Origin: Plazaster borealis
Taxonomy: Eukaryota; Echinodermata; Asteroidea; Forcipulatida; Labidiasteridae
Assembly: GCA_021014325.1 (NCBI GenBank)
Contig: CM037462.1
Coordinates: forward strand, 5,736,318 to 5,800,317
Length of the DNA: 64,000 nt
Reading direction: 5' to 3'
The notes under the pieces were generated by a model. It was not told the origin of the DNA. It saw only the letters and a list, made by a program, of their open reading frames with translations, and made no database searches. Positions within the stretch are counted from its first letter, which is position 1. Every line of letters begins with the position of its first letter. This document shows, in pieces, positions 22,976 to 35,688 of this stretch. The translations under genes were made by a program, and so were the position numbers.

Positions 22976-24217
22976 GAACTGGTGCTAATGAGACAGAGGA
23001 TGATGCCTATCTACAGGAGATCTATGATCTGTGGAACACTCGCAAAGAACAGATACAGAAACAAAAAGATGACTCAAATCAAATGAAGGAGAAGAAGTCA
23101 AGGGAGTGCGGCCTTCAAGTGCGCCAAGCAGCCATGCAGGGCTTGAAAAGGGCTAAAGGTATATATTATAAAAACAAAAAAAAAAAAAGCTTTGGTTTAT
23201 CAACATTTGGAGGGGAGTGGGTATTGCTATGTTGTAGAAAAGACAACATTTACCCTTTATTGAGTAAAATAGGATTTTAATTTAGTTTATCATATTCTCA
23301 TTCAACTTGTGTCGAACAGAGTTGTGTGTATGAGGCCTTGCATCTGTTGATAAAGGAACAATGCTGATTGGAGATGTCTGTGTATTGGTAATTGTAGTAC
23401 ATTGTAAATCATTCACATCAACTCAAAAACCTTTTGAATTGAAAATGTTTTCCTACTTTATTTTCCAGCATGCGAAGTTGATCTATCGGATGAGGAAAGC
23501 CAAGAAAATCCTGAATTGTCTGTTCCTGGTAGGTTCTCCTTTAACAGTTTAGTAATGTTATTCTCCTACCATATTGAGCCAAATCTAATTTCTCCTGAAA
23601 GAGAAGCTGTGCACACAAAAACACAAAATTGACAAATTGCCTGGATTATATAATATGTGCCTTCAGAGCTTCGTTAAATTTCAGAGCACTTATTCATTCT
23701 TCATGCAGATGCTTTGAAGCCATCCTAACAGCGGACAGTAAAAGTGGAGTGTGCATTTTGTGTCTTTGAAGTAATAATGTTGATAATTTCTCATAATATA
23801 AACACCCAGAACATTCACTAGAAGCAGTGTTGCCTAAATTACTGATTTATGAACATGTTTCAAGCTTGATCGGTTAATTATCTTGCTCATCCTGACCAAT
23901 GTTGAGATCAGCAGTGTTTATGCATTATTTTATTGTATGAACATTAGTAGTTATGTCTCTAAAATTTTCGATTTACTTTAAACTTCTTTGTTTTTGTTTT
24001 CTCTTGTCTTTCTACAGTTAAGCGTCACCGCAAGCAGGTCGCAGTCTGGAGTTATTTGAAAGAAGTCAAGCAGTCAGAAAACAGCCTTAAAGAAAAAGAA
24101 TTTGAACTGCGTACTAAACAAATAGCAGTCGATGAAGAAAAGGTAAACATTGAGAAAGAGAGGCTAAGGCTACAGAGTGTGCAACAAGAGCAGCAAATGC
24201 ATGTGTTGAGGGATTAA
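22976..24217 (+). CDS. Harbinger-encoded Myb-like partner protein, C-terminal exons
   Basis: Three exons join in phase 1: 22976-23158, 23469-23528 and 24018-24217. Acceptors are TACAG, TCCAG and TACAG; donors are GTATAT and GTAGGT. The protein reads TGANETEDDAYLQEIYDL, then a Lys/Glu-rich helix ending GLKRAKACEVDLSDEE, then KRHRKQVAVWSYLKEVK and a long charged coiled coil ending MHVLRD and stop. This order (acidic patch, basic patch, coiled coil) is that of the C-terminal half of Myb/SANT-type partner proteins of Harbinger elements. The N-terminal DNA-binding exon should lie at 21640-22900; I could not define it. An exon-like segment at about 22548-22641 ends in GTATGT but its phase does not fit. 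Confidence 0.65.
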
Positions 24218-24665
24218 CAAAACGTATAATTTCCGTCCGTTGGATTCTTCATATCTCATATTCAGTGGCTGCTTGATATTATTGGCTTCAGTTCAGCAGG
24301 GCTTTGGCTAAAATTCAGCAGCAAGTATTGGGTAATGCTGTACACAAACAAAGAGGGTACATTATATGCAACTGAAAAAGCATCTATGCAGTCAATTTTG
24401 AACTTGGTGGACATTACACCTTATCCATTGCAGCTATATCAGATGAGCTTCTTAATTTAAATTCAGTAAAAACATTTTAAGAAAAAGCTCTACTCTATCT
24501 ATTGAAGCAGAGCAAAAGCACTGGCAGTGTCCTCTTAATAATTTGAAAGAACTGTTTTGTTATTGTCGGCTTTCAGAAATCAATTTCATTGACCACTCAC
24601 ACAAAACACCTTTGAGAATTGTTAAACCAGATTGTCAAATTGTATCTAGTTGATTTGTTTCTGTT

Positions 24666-25569
24666 TCATTCCTCATTCTGGACACATAGGTATTCCTCTA
24701 ACTGGGGAGGGTTTACGTTAAAATACTTGGAAACTTGGTTTTCATACAAACAAGTATTGCAGTTGGACATCAATGTTGCTACTTTATAATAAAGTGCAAT
24801 TGGTTGAAGATAGACCTTCATGTTTGGGGCATAGTTGACAAAGGCAAAATTTGATGAAACTTTGCCAAAGTTCCATTCTACAGAAATTCGGTGAGAGCTC
24901 ATGAGTGCATTAAAATACTTTTGGAAATCTGTCAGTCCAACACCTCTGAATGGAGTGATTAGATTTTTCTGTAAAGGGTATGCTTTGTCAGCATACAAAA
25001 CCAACGGTCTACCATCAGCACTGGTAAAATCTTCGATTTTCTGGAGTATGTTTGATTCCCTCAGTAATGTTCAGTCATGCCTACGCCCCTCCACAGGCCC
25101 ATACAAATTTCCTATCATGCCATTGGCAAATGTGAATGATTGGTACTTTAGGCCATGCACTTTATCCTTGCCATTATACAATTTTCGTTGATTATAGATG
25201 GGCCTAGCATTCGGGATAAGTGTTCCGTCCAGGAAACCATAGCAGTTATCAAGAGGGCATCATTTTGCATGCACTGCCTCGGCAAATATACGCAACTGAT
25301 CTTCCTGCAACCACGTTTGATCAAAAGTATCTAACAAATGACACCAATTACTGTTTACATTATAGATGTTTTCATTAAAAATGATGCCGATGTCTGTTGG
25401 ATGTCTTCCAAACTCGCGTACCATGTCTTGATACCTCTTGGGATAGTTGAGTCTACTTAACATAATGCAGAGTCCTTCCAGTCCACTCCATGTGGTGCCA
25501 TTACTTGCCTTCATTTTTTCAGGGAGCTTGAGACATCTTGCAAGTCTTGAAATATCACATTTTTGAAAT
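24666..25569 (-). pseudogene. Exon 2 of the second HARBI1-like transposase
   Basis: 904 bases carrying the whole nuclease domain. It ends PPQLEEYLCVQNEE and stop. TGA codons at 25260-25262 and 25071-25073 are the only interruptions. Confidence 0.88.
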
Positions 25570-25941
25570 CTAAAAGTGGAGCATCAAAACACAAAAATGA
25601 AAAAGCTCTTTATTCATGTATACAGTTGCATGCAAAATAATGTTCACTTTCCTACGATTGGCTTCTTACATCATAAACCTTTTTTATCTCCGCAGGTGAC
25701 CATTTGCTTGATGTTTTGTACCAAAAAACAAATATTTGTTGCATAAAAGTTGTTTATTGAAATAGATATTTATCAAAACTGAATTTAAAAGTACCCAGTC
25801 AGTTTCCCTTGTGGTTTATTGCTTAATATTAAGTTATTTATTAAAATTCCAAGTATATTGGACTTGATGTTTGGCTCGGTTTAGTAGGCCCAAAACCGTA
25901 GTAGCGGCTAACAAAGAGTTCACCAAATTAAATTACACATG

Positions 25942-26095
25942 TTTAGGTGTTCGTGCAATATGAGCACGAACACCTCTTGTTATTTTTCCGTTTTTAGGTG
26001 TTCGTGCAATATGAGCACGAACACCTCTTGTTATTGTTCCGTTTTTAGGTGTTCGTGCAATATGAGCACGAACACCTCTTGTTATTGTTCCGTTT
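25942..26095. repeat. Triple 51-base hairpin repeat at the array edge
   Basis: Three near-identical copies of TTTAGGTGTTCGTGCAATAT then GAGCACGAACACCTCTTG. Each copy is an inverted repeat of about 12 base pairs around a 5-7 base loop. The minus-strand open frame 25933-26151 is only its translation (RGVRAHIARTPKNG three times). Confidence 0.92.
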
Positions 26096-26096
26096 T

Positions 26097-29000
26097 TTTG
26101 TTTTTTTTTCTTCTCCATCTTCTTCTTCCCTAGAACTCTTCTCGACAGCATAACTCAACATTGAAACTGAATTGAACCTTGAAACTCATCAGACAATTGA
26201 ACCTCAATATGAGGACGGCACAATTGTCATGACGTCATAATGACGTCATCAGGTGTCGAATTACAACGTTTTTAAAGTTGAAAAATGACCATTTGGTATT
26301 TGCTGTATCTCATTGAATATGAAAGCTATGATGTTCATAATTGGGCATGTGATAGATCAAGACTGGGGCTACATTTCAAAAGTTAACGTCAAAATCGTAT
26401 GACCTTTTCTTCAAGGTCATGCCCTAGGTCAAAGTTTGCCTTTGGTTTTTTTCTTGAAAAACATCATTTTCGGGTTTATCTACGGCATAAATCAAGATTG
26501 AAATTGACTTTTACATTGAAACTCATCAGACATTTGAACCTAAATATCAAGACGACACAAACTTGATGATGTCATGATGACGTCATCAGGTATTGAATTA
26601 CATTAAATCAAAGTTTAATATTTGAAAAAAAATCATAACTCATGAACGACATGTTGGATTTTTACAATCTTTACATCATCGGAAAGTTCGTTAAAGGTCC
26701 AACAAACGCTACACAGAAAGTGACCCCATTTGACCTTGACTTCCGGTTCAACCTGGAAATTTAAAATTATATAAATTTCGTATCTCAAAAACTACTTATC
26801 ATTTCACTATAATTTCTGCATCAGGTTGTAGAACGTTGAGCCAGCTCAAACTTTTGCACAGAAATAACAACATTTTGATATTTACATCTTGTCTTATGAC
26901 CACCGGCATTAAAGCGCACGTTTGTGTTGACCCACTTTGATAACGCAAGATGGTGTAATAACACGTGTACAGATACACGTACATTGTGCGTGTAGTTCAG
27001 TTTACACCAACTACATGTAGGAATACATTAATTTAGCATCGCTGTTACCTTGTATATTGCGCACCCCGGCATGAAGATAATCCATGTAATACTTGAAAAA
27101 TTCGTAACTCCTGAACCACACATTGGATTTTTACAATCTATACATCATCTGAAAGGTCTTTGTAAAACCTAACGTACGCTACACTTATTGTGACCCCGTT
27201 TGACCCTGACTTCCGGTTCAAAGCGGAAGTTGAAATTTAATGTTTCAAAATTCATAATTCCTGAACCACAGGATGGATTTTTACAATCTATACACCATTG
27301 GACAAGTATGTAACAACTTAACAAACGATATACAGAATGTGACCCCAAGTGACCTTTACTTCCTGTTCAAACCGGAAGATGAAATTTAATATTTGAAAAA
27401 TCAGAACTCCTGAACCACACATTGGATTTTTATCATTTATACATCAGCAGAAAGGGCTCCAAAGATTTAAGAAACGCTACACACTGTGACCTCATTTGAC
27501 CTTGACTTCCGGTTCGAACCGGAAAGTAAAAGTTAATGTTTCAACAAATCGTTTGAGGTTTACAATCCATACATCATCTAAAACGTCTTCATAAACTAAA
27601 TGCGCTACACATAATGTGACCCCTATTTGACCTTGACTTCCGGTCCAAACCGGAAGTTGATGTTAATTTTTTAGAAAATTCATAACTCCTGGACCAGGCA
27701 TTGGATTGATAAGGTAGAATGTTTATTCATTCAATCACTCCCCACGAACACCTTGTTTTTGTCACATGACAAAAACTGAAAGTCTAGTTTTTTCTTCTCC
27801 ATCTTCTTCTTCTTCTTCTTCTTCTTCTTCCCTGGAACTCTTCTCTAGAACATAACTCAAGATTGAAACTGAATTGAACCTTGAAACTCATTAGACAATT
27901 GAACCTCAATATGAAGACGGCACCAACCTACTGACGTCATGATGACGTCATCAAGTGTCGAATTACAAGGGTTTTAAAGTTGAAAAATGACCATTTGTTA
28001 TTGGCTGTATCTCCTTGAATTTGAAAGCTGTGATGTTCATAATTGAGCATCGGACAGATCAAGGCTTGGGCAACATTTCAAAAGTTAACGCAAAATCGTA
28101 TGACCTTTGCTTCCGGTCGTACCGGAAGGTCAAAGTTTGCCTTTGTTTGTTTTTCTTTAAAAAATGAATTTCTGGGCATATCTCAAGATTAAAATTGAAT
28201 TGAACATTGAAACTCACCAGATAATTGGACCTCAATATCAAGACGACACAAACTTGATGATGTCATGATGACGTCATCAGGTATTGAATAACAATGAGTC
28301 AAAGTTTAATATTTGTAAACAAATCATAACTCTTGAACCACATATTGGATTTTTACAATCTATACATCATCGGATAGGTCGTTAAACGTTCAACAAACGC
28401 TACACAAAGTATGACCCCATTTGACCTTGACCTCCGGTTCAAACCGGAATTTGAAAAATTCACAAAATTCGTATCTCAAAATCTACTTATCACTTCAGCA
28501 TATTTTTTGCATCAGGTTGTAGAACGTTGAGCCTGCTCAAACTTTTGCACAGAAATAACAACATTTTGACATTTACATCTTGTCTTATAGCCACGGGCAT
28601 TAAAGCGCACGTTTGTGTTGACCCACTTAGATAGCGCGAGTTAGTGTAACACGTGTACAGATACATGTATATTTTACGTGTAGTTCAGTTTACATCAACT
28701 ACATGTAGGAATACATTTAGCATCGCTGCATGTTACATTGTATATTGCGCACCCCGGCATAAAGATAATCCATGTAATACTTGAAAAATTCGTAACTCCT
28801 GAGCCACACATTGGATTTTTACAATCTATACATCATCTGAAAGGTCTTTATAAAACCTATAATACGATACACTTATTGTGACCCCGTTTGACCCTGACTT
28901 CCGGTTCAAAGCGGAAGTTGAAATTTAATGTTTCAAAATTCATAATTCCTGAACCACGCAATGGATTTTTACAATCTATACATCATTGGACAACTTAACA

Positions 29001-32000
29001 AACGATATACAGAATGTGACCCCAATTGACCTTTACTTCCTGTTCAAACCGGAAGATGAAATTTAATATTTGAAAAAATCAGAACTCCTGAACCACACAT
29101 TGGATTTGTATCATCTATACATCATCAGAAAGGGCTCCAAAGATTTAAGAAAAGCTACACACTGTGACCTCATTTGACCTTGACTTCCGGTTCAAACCGG
29201 AAAGTGAAAGTTAATGTTTCAACAAATTGTTGGAGGTTTACAATCCATACACCATCTAAAACGTCTTCATAAACTAAACGCGCTACACAAAATGTGTCCC
29301 CTATTTGACCTTGACTTCCGGTCAAAACCGGAAGTTGATGTTAATTTTTTTTTGAAAAATTCATAACTCCTGAACCAGGAATTGGATTGATAAGGTATAA
29401 TGACCTATTCATTCAATCACTCACCACGAACACCGTGTTTTTGTAGTAAACAAAAATTCAATGACTAGTTTTTTTTTCTTCTCCATCTTCTTCTTCCCTG
29501 GAACTCTTCTCTAGAAGATAACTCAAGATTGAAATTGAATTGAACAATGAAACTCATCAGACAATTGAACCTCGATATGAAGACGGCACAAAGTTAATAA
29601 CGTCATGATGACGTCATCAGGTGTCGAATTACAAGGGTTTTAACTTGAAAAATGACCATATGGTATTTGCTGTATCTCATTGAATATGAAAGCTATGATG
29701 TTCATAATTCGGCATGTGATAGATCAAGACTAGGGCTACATTTCAAAAGTTAACGTCAAAATCGTATGACCTTTTCTTCGAGGTCATGCCCCCAGGTCGA
29801 AGTTTGCCTTTGGTTTTTTTCTTGAAAAACATCATTTTCGGGCTTATTTACGGCATAACTCAAGATTGAAATTGAATTTTACATTGAAACTCATAAGACA
29901 TTTGAACCTTAATATCAAGACGACACAAACTGGATGATGTCATGATGACGTCATCAGGTATTAAATTACAATGAATCAAAGTTTAATATTTGTAAACAAA
30001 TCATAACTCTTGAACCACATATTGGATTTTTACAATCTATACATCATCGGATAGGTCGTTAAACGATCAACAGAAGGTACACAAAGTATGACCCTGTTTG
30101 ACCTTGACTTCTGGTTCAAACCGGAAGTTGAAAATTTCACAAAATTCTTATCTCAAAAACCACGTATTTTTTTATCAAAGTTTTTGCATCAGGTGATAGA
30201 TGATTGAGCCTGCTCAAACTTTTGCACAGACATGACAACATTTTGACTTTTACATCTGGTCAAAACCGGACGTTAAAGCCAACGTTGGTTAAAGCGCACG
30301 TGTCTCTTGACGTGACTACGTTGACAACGCACGACGGCACAACAGTGTATTAACACATGTAGGCACTACGCACACACTGAACATGCACGTAGCACGTGAG
30401 CACGTGTAGTTAGTTTACATTGTGTATAGTCTTGGTTCCAAGACGCTCTGGTTGAAGACTAATGTATGTACTGTACAGCTACGTGTATGGATACATTTGG
30501 CGTGACTGTGCATATACAAAGAAACAACGAGCGAAAAATGCAATATTTGAAAATGTTGTAACTCTTGAACCACACATTGGATATTAACAATCCATACATC
30601 ATCTGAAAGGTCTTAATAAACCTAACACGCGCTACACAAAGTGTGACCCTGTTTGACCTTGAATTCCGGTTAAAACCGGAAGTTGAAATTTAATATTTAA
30701 AAATATCTTAACTTCTGAACAACTCATTCGATTTTTACAATCTATTCATCATTGGGAAAGTATGTAACAACTTTAGAAACGATATACAGAATGTAACCCC
30801 AATTGACCTTTACTTCCTGTTCAAACCGGAAGATAAAATTTAAAATTTGAAAAAATCAGAACTCCTGAACCACACATTGGATTTTTATTATCTATACATC
30901 ATCGGAAAGGGCTCCAAAGATTTAAGAAACGCTACACACTGTGACCTTATTTGATCTTGACTTCCGGTTCAAACCGGAATGTGAAAGTTAATGTTTCAAC
31001 AAATCGTAACTTCTAAACAACACATTGGATTTTTACAATCTATACATTATTGGTAAAGTATGTATCAATTTAAGAAAAAATACAAAATGTGACCTCATTT
31101 GACCTTGACTTCCTGTTCAAACCGGAAGATGAAATTTAATACTTGAAAAAATCATAACTTGTCGACACCAAATCATTCACTCATAATTTGATGACATTAC
31201 TCTCGAACACCTTGTTTTTGTAACCAACAAAAACTGAATCTCTAGTGTTCTGTTTTTTTTCGTCTCCATCTTCTTCTTCTTCTTCTTCCCTAGAGCTCTT
31301 CTCTAGAGCATAACTCAAGATTGAAATTGAATTGAACATTGAAACTCATCAGACAATTGAACCTCAATATGAAGACGGCACAGTTTTCATGACGTCATGA
31401 TGACGTCATCAGGTGTCGAATTACAACGTTTTTAAAGTTGAAAAATGACCATTTGGTATTTGCTGTATCTCATTGAATATGAAAGCTATGATGTTCATAA
31501 TTGGGCATGTGATAGATCAAGACTGGGGCTATATTTCAAAAGTTAACGTCAAAATCGTATGACTTTTTCTTCGAGGTCATGCCCCCAGGTCGAAGTTTGC
31601 CTTTGTTTTTTTTTCTTGAAAAACATCATTTTCGGGCTTATTTACGGCATAACTCAAGATTGAAATTGAATTTTACATTGAAACTCATAAGACAATTGAA
31701 CCTAAATATCAAGACGACACAAACTTGCTGATGTCATGATGACGTCATCAGATATTGAATTACATCAAATCAAAGTTTAATATTTGAAATAAAATCATAA
31801 CCCATGAACGACATGTTGGATTTTTACAATCTATACATCATCGGAAAGTTCGTTTTAACAGTTCAACAAACGCTACACAGAAAGTGACCCCATTTGACCT
31901 TGACTTCCGGTTCAACCCGGAAATTTAAAATTTCACAAAAGTCGTATCTCAAAAACTACTTGTCATTTCAGCATAAATTTTGCATCAGGTTGTAGAACAT

Positions 32001-34640
32001 TGAGCCTGCTCAAACTTTTGCACAGAAATAACAACATTTTGACATTCACATCTTGTCTTATAACCACCGGCATTAAAGCGCACGTTTGTGTTGACCCACT
32101 TTGATAACGCGGGATAGTGTACTAGAACGTGTACAGACACATGTATATTGAACGTGTAGTTCAGATAACATCAACTACATGTAGGAATACATTTAGCATC
32201 GCTGCATGTTACCTTGTTTATTGCGCACCACGGCATAAAGATAATCCGTCTAATACTTGAAAAATTCGTAACTCCTGAACCACATATTGGATTTTTACAA
32301 TCTGTACATCATCTGAAAGGTCTTTATAAAACCTAACATACGCTACACTAATTGTGACCCCGTTTGACCTTGACTTCCGGTTCAAAGCGAAAGTTTAAAT
32401 TTAATGTTTCAAAATTCATAATTCCTGAACCACACATTGGATTTTTACAATCTATACGTCATTGGAAAGTTCGCTAAAAGTTCAACAAACGCTACACAAA
32501 AAGTGACGTCATTTGACCTTGACTTCCGGTTCAAACCGGAAGATAAAATTGTATATTTGAAAAATACAGAACTCCTGAACCACACATTGGATTTTTATCA
32601 TCTATACATCATCAGAAAGGGCTCCAAAGATTTAAGAAACGCTACACACTGTGACCTCATTTGACCTTGACTTCTGGTTCAAACCAGAAATTGAAAGTTA
32701 ATGTTTCAACAAATCGTTGGAGGTTTACAATCCATACAATCATCTAAATCATCTTCATAAACTAAACGCGCTACACAAAATGTGACCCCTATTTGACCTT
32801 GACTTCCGGTCCAAACCGGAAGTTGATGTCAATTTTTTTGAAAAATTCATAACTCCTGGACCAAGCATTGGATTGATAAGGTAGAATGTTTATTCATTCA
32901 ATCACTCCCCACGAACACCTTGTTTTTGTCACATGACAAAAACTCAATGACTAGTTTTTTTTTCTTCTCCATCTTCTTCTTCCCTAGAACTCTTCTCTAC
33001 AGCATAACTCAACATTGAAACTGAATTGAACCTTGAAACTCATCAGACAATTGAACCTCAATATGAGGACGGCACAATTGTCATGACGTCATGATGACGT
33101 AATCAGGTGTCGAATTACAACGTTTTTAAAGTTGAAAAATGACCATTTGGTATTTGCTGTATCTCATTGAATATGAAAGCTATGATGTTCATAATTGGGC
33201 ATGTGATAGATCAAGACTGGGGCTACATTTCAAAAGTTAACGTCAAAATCGTATGACCTTTTCTTCAAGGTCATGCCCTAGGTCAAAGTTTGCCTTTGTT
33301 TTTTTTCTTGAAAAACATCATTTTCGGGCTTATCTACGACATAACTCAAGATTGAAATTGAATTTTACATTGAAACTCATCAGACATTTGAACCTAAATA
33401 TCAAGACGACACAAACTTGATGATGTCATGATGACGTCATCAGGTATTGAATTACATTAAATCAAAGTTTAATATTTGAAAAAAAATCATAACTCATGAA
33501 CGACGTGTTGGATTTTTACAATCTATACATCATCGGAAAGTTCGTTAAAGGTCCAACAAACGCTACACAAAAAGTGCCCCATTTGACCTTGACTTCCGGT
33601 TCAACCCGGAAATTTAAAATTATATAAATTTCGTATCTCAAAAACTACTTATCATTTCAGCATAATTTCTGCATCAGGTTGTAGAATGTTGAGCCAGCTC
33701 AAACTTTTGCACAGAAATAACAACATTTTGACATTTACATCTTGTCTTATGACCACCGGCATTAAAACGCACGTTTGTGTTGACCCAATTTGATAACGCA
33801 AGATGGTGTAATAACACGTGTACAGATACACGTACATTGTGCGTGTAGTTCAGTTTACATCAACTACATGTAGGAATACATTAAATAGCATCGCTGTTAC
33901 CTTGTATATTGCGCACCCCGGCATGAAGATAATCCATGTAATACTTGAAAAATTCGTAACTCCTGAACCACACATTGGATTTTTACAATCTATACATCAT
34001 CTGAAAGGTCTTTGTAAAACCTAACATACGCTGTACTCTGTGACCCCGTTTGACCCTGACTTCCGGTTCAAAGCGGAAGTTGAAATTTAATGTTTCAAAA
34101 TTCATAATTCCTGAACCACACGATGGATTTTTACAATCTATACACCATCGGACAAGTATGTAACAACTTAACAAACGATATACAGAATGTGACCCCAAGT
34201 GACCTTTACTTTCTGTTCAAACCGGAAGATGAAATTTAATATTTGAAAAAATCAGAACTCCTGAACCACACATTGGATTTTTATCATCTATACATCATCA
34301 GAAAGGGCTCCAAAGATTTAAGAAACGCTACACACTGTGACCTCATTTGACCTTGACTTCCGGTTCGAACCGGAAAGTAAAAGTTAATGTTTCAACAAAT
34401 CGTTTGAGGTTTACAATCCATACATCATCTAAAACGTCTTCATAAACTAAATGCGCTACACATAATGTGACCCCTATTTGACCTTGACTTCCGGTCCAAA
34501 CCGGAAGTTGATGTTAAATTTTTAGAAAAATTCATAACTCCTGGACCAGGCATTGGATTGATAAGGTAGAATGTTTATTCATTCAATCACTCCCCACGAA
34601 CACCTTGTTTTTGTCACATGACAAAAACTGAAAGTCTAGT
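26097..34640. repeat. Five tandem copies of a 1.7 kb repeat unit
   Basis: Unit starts lie near 26100, 27790, 29470, 31255 and 32955, each at CTTCTCCATCTTCTTCTTC followed by CATAACTCAA(G/C)ATTGAAA. Spacing is about 1680-1785 bases. Each unit has the same internal order: leader, two segments with GATGACGTCATCAGG, then six or so monomers of about 150-175 bases containing CCTGAACCACACATTGGAT, ACATCATC, ACGCTACACA and TTGACCTTGACTTCCGG, and a tail with CCCACGAACACCTTGTTTTT. No coding frame is conserved between units; minus-strand frames at 26799 and 33652 are translations of the repeat. Confidence 0.93.
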
Positions 34641-35024
34641 TTTCTTTTCTTTTAGGATTGAAGCTTTTTTTTACTGCATCATTACCAATTATGTTAAATG
34701 ATGTTGCAGGATTGAGGGGAACACCTAGATTCGGAGCAAGAATTTGGAGGATTGAAGTAACATCCTAAATGTCTTATCTAGGAGAATTGAGGTCAACCCT
34801 AAATCCTTGACGACTTACGAATACAACACCTGGCTTTTGAAAATTGAAGGGGCATTCTATGATCCATAAAGCCAACTAGGCGGTCTTGTTGGCTACTCGG
34901 TCTCAAAAAATCTAGTAAGAGGATGCACACAAGAGGAATGAGAATGCTGTTGGATGATTCTGAAGAAATGAGGAGGCATCCTAAGGGCTTGGGCTTGCAC
35001 TTTCAATTTGTCTAATGAAATTAC
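34640..35024. other. Transposase intron sequence outside the array
   Basis: After the array's last CTGAAAGTCTAG the sequence changes to non-repetitive AT-rich DNA up to the exon 1 donor at 35024. I see no exon in it. Confidence 0.6.
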
Positions 35025-35212
35025 CTGAAGCGACTTCTGCATTCTTGCTCAGAGAGTCTCTCAATGTCAATTCTGGTATACTTCAGATGTTCCCCATTGT
35101 TGAAGGTTGGAAACCTCTCTTTTTGTTGATCCTCAAGCAGGAGTAAGGCTGCCTCGACTTCAGAAGAGTCCAGAAACAACAATGCCAATGGATCGATAGT
35201 ATTATAAGCCAT
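35025..35212 (-). CDS. Exon 1 of the second HARBI1-like transposase
   Basis: 188 bases, ATG at 35212. It encodes MAYNTIDPLALLFLDSS through EQECRSRF and ends in phase 2 at CAG|GTAATT. Its last codon is completed by the first base of the exon at 25569. Confidence 0.85.
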
Positions 35213-35634
35213 ATCTATGAATGAGACACAAAAATGTATGTCACTGGGTTCTGTTTGGAACAAAACATTTATTGTAAAAGTATCTTTGCATAAAGAACAC
35301 ATAATAGGAACTGGTTAACTTTTCCCACAACCCCTGAACTATTATAAAAGCATCATGTCAGTAAATGTTTGGTCAGAGCAGTAGCCTAAAAAACACCACA
35401 ATCTGTTCTATCCTTACCTGTGATCTTCACAAACAGTCGTTTGTTTTACTGATAGCAACCGCCATACAAAGTGTGCATCATCAGCATGAGGAAAATCAGA
35501 AGACCATCGTCTCAGTACGTTCGTCACAAAATCTAATCCTCTCAGCAACGTACGCACGTACGCGATACGCAAACGCCGCGTGCGTCACGTACGCGCACGC
35601 GCATCCCGCACCTGCACCATTTCTAATGGTCCCT

Positions 35635-35688
35635 ACTGTACTGTGTACGTGTACATTTGCATTGTACGTGTAGTTTAGTTTACATGTA
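35635..35688. repeat. 54-base exact direct repeat, right copy
   Basis: Identical to 20163-20216. It starts next to the right end of the second Harbinger element. Confidence 0.92.

Larger units (their letters stand above)
24666..35212 (-). pseudogene. HARBI1-like transposase with a 9.45 kb intron and two in-frame TGA codons
   Basis: Exon 1 is 35212-35025 (starts MAYNTIDPLALLF, donor CAG|GTAATT, phase 2) and exon 2 is 25569-24666 (acceptor TTTAG). The junction reads RSRFRFQKCDISRL with no break, and total length is 363 codons. The DDE triad is visible: D177 in FLDGTLIP, D228 in GRRHD, E294 in ISVEWNFG. Two TGA codons interrupt exon 2, at residue 166 (25260-25262) and residue 229 (25071-25073), the second directly after the catalytic D228. 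No frameshift is present, so decay is recent. The intron holds the 1.7 kb tandem array. It is most likely an inactive copy of a still recognisable nuclease. Confidence 0.85.
21499..35633. mobile_element. Second Harbinger-type element, about 14.1 kb
   Basis: A perfect 21-base inverted repeat marks the ends: GGGACCATTAGAAATGGT starting at 21499 and its reverse complement ending at 35633, each followed outward by TA. Inside, in the same relative orientation as in element 1, are a plus-strand gene with a coiled-coil C-terminus (22976-24217) and a minus-strand HARBI1-like transposase (35212-24666). The bulk of the extra length is a five-copy tandem array in the transposase intron. Confidence 0.78.

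Noticed and set aside
25933..26151. Open frame with three RGVRAHIARTPKNG repeats
   Set aside because: It is the reverse translation of the 51-base hairpin repeat; no start or conservation supports a protein.
26799..33837. Two near-identical 61-codon minus-strand frames at 26799 and 33652
   Set aside because: They lie at the same position of units 1 and 5 of the array, and the other units do not keep the frame.
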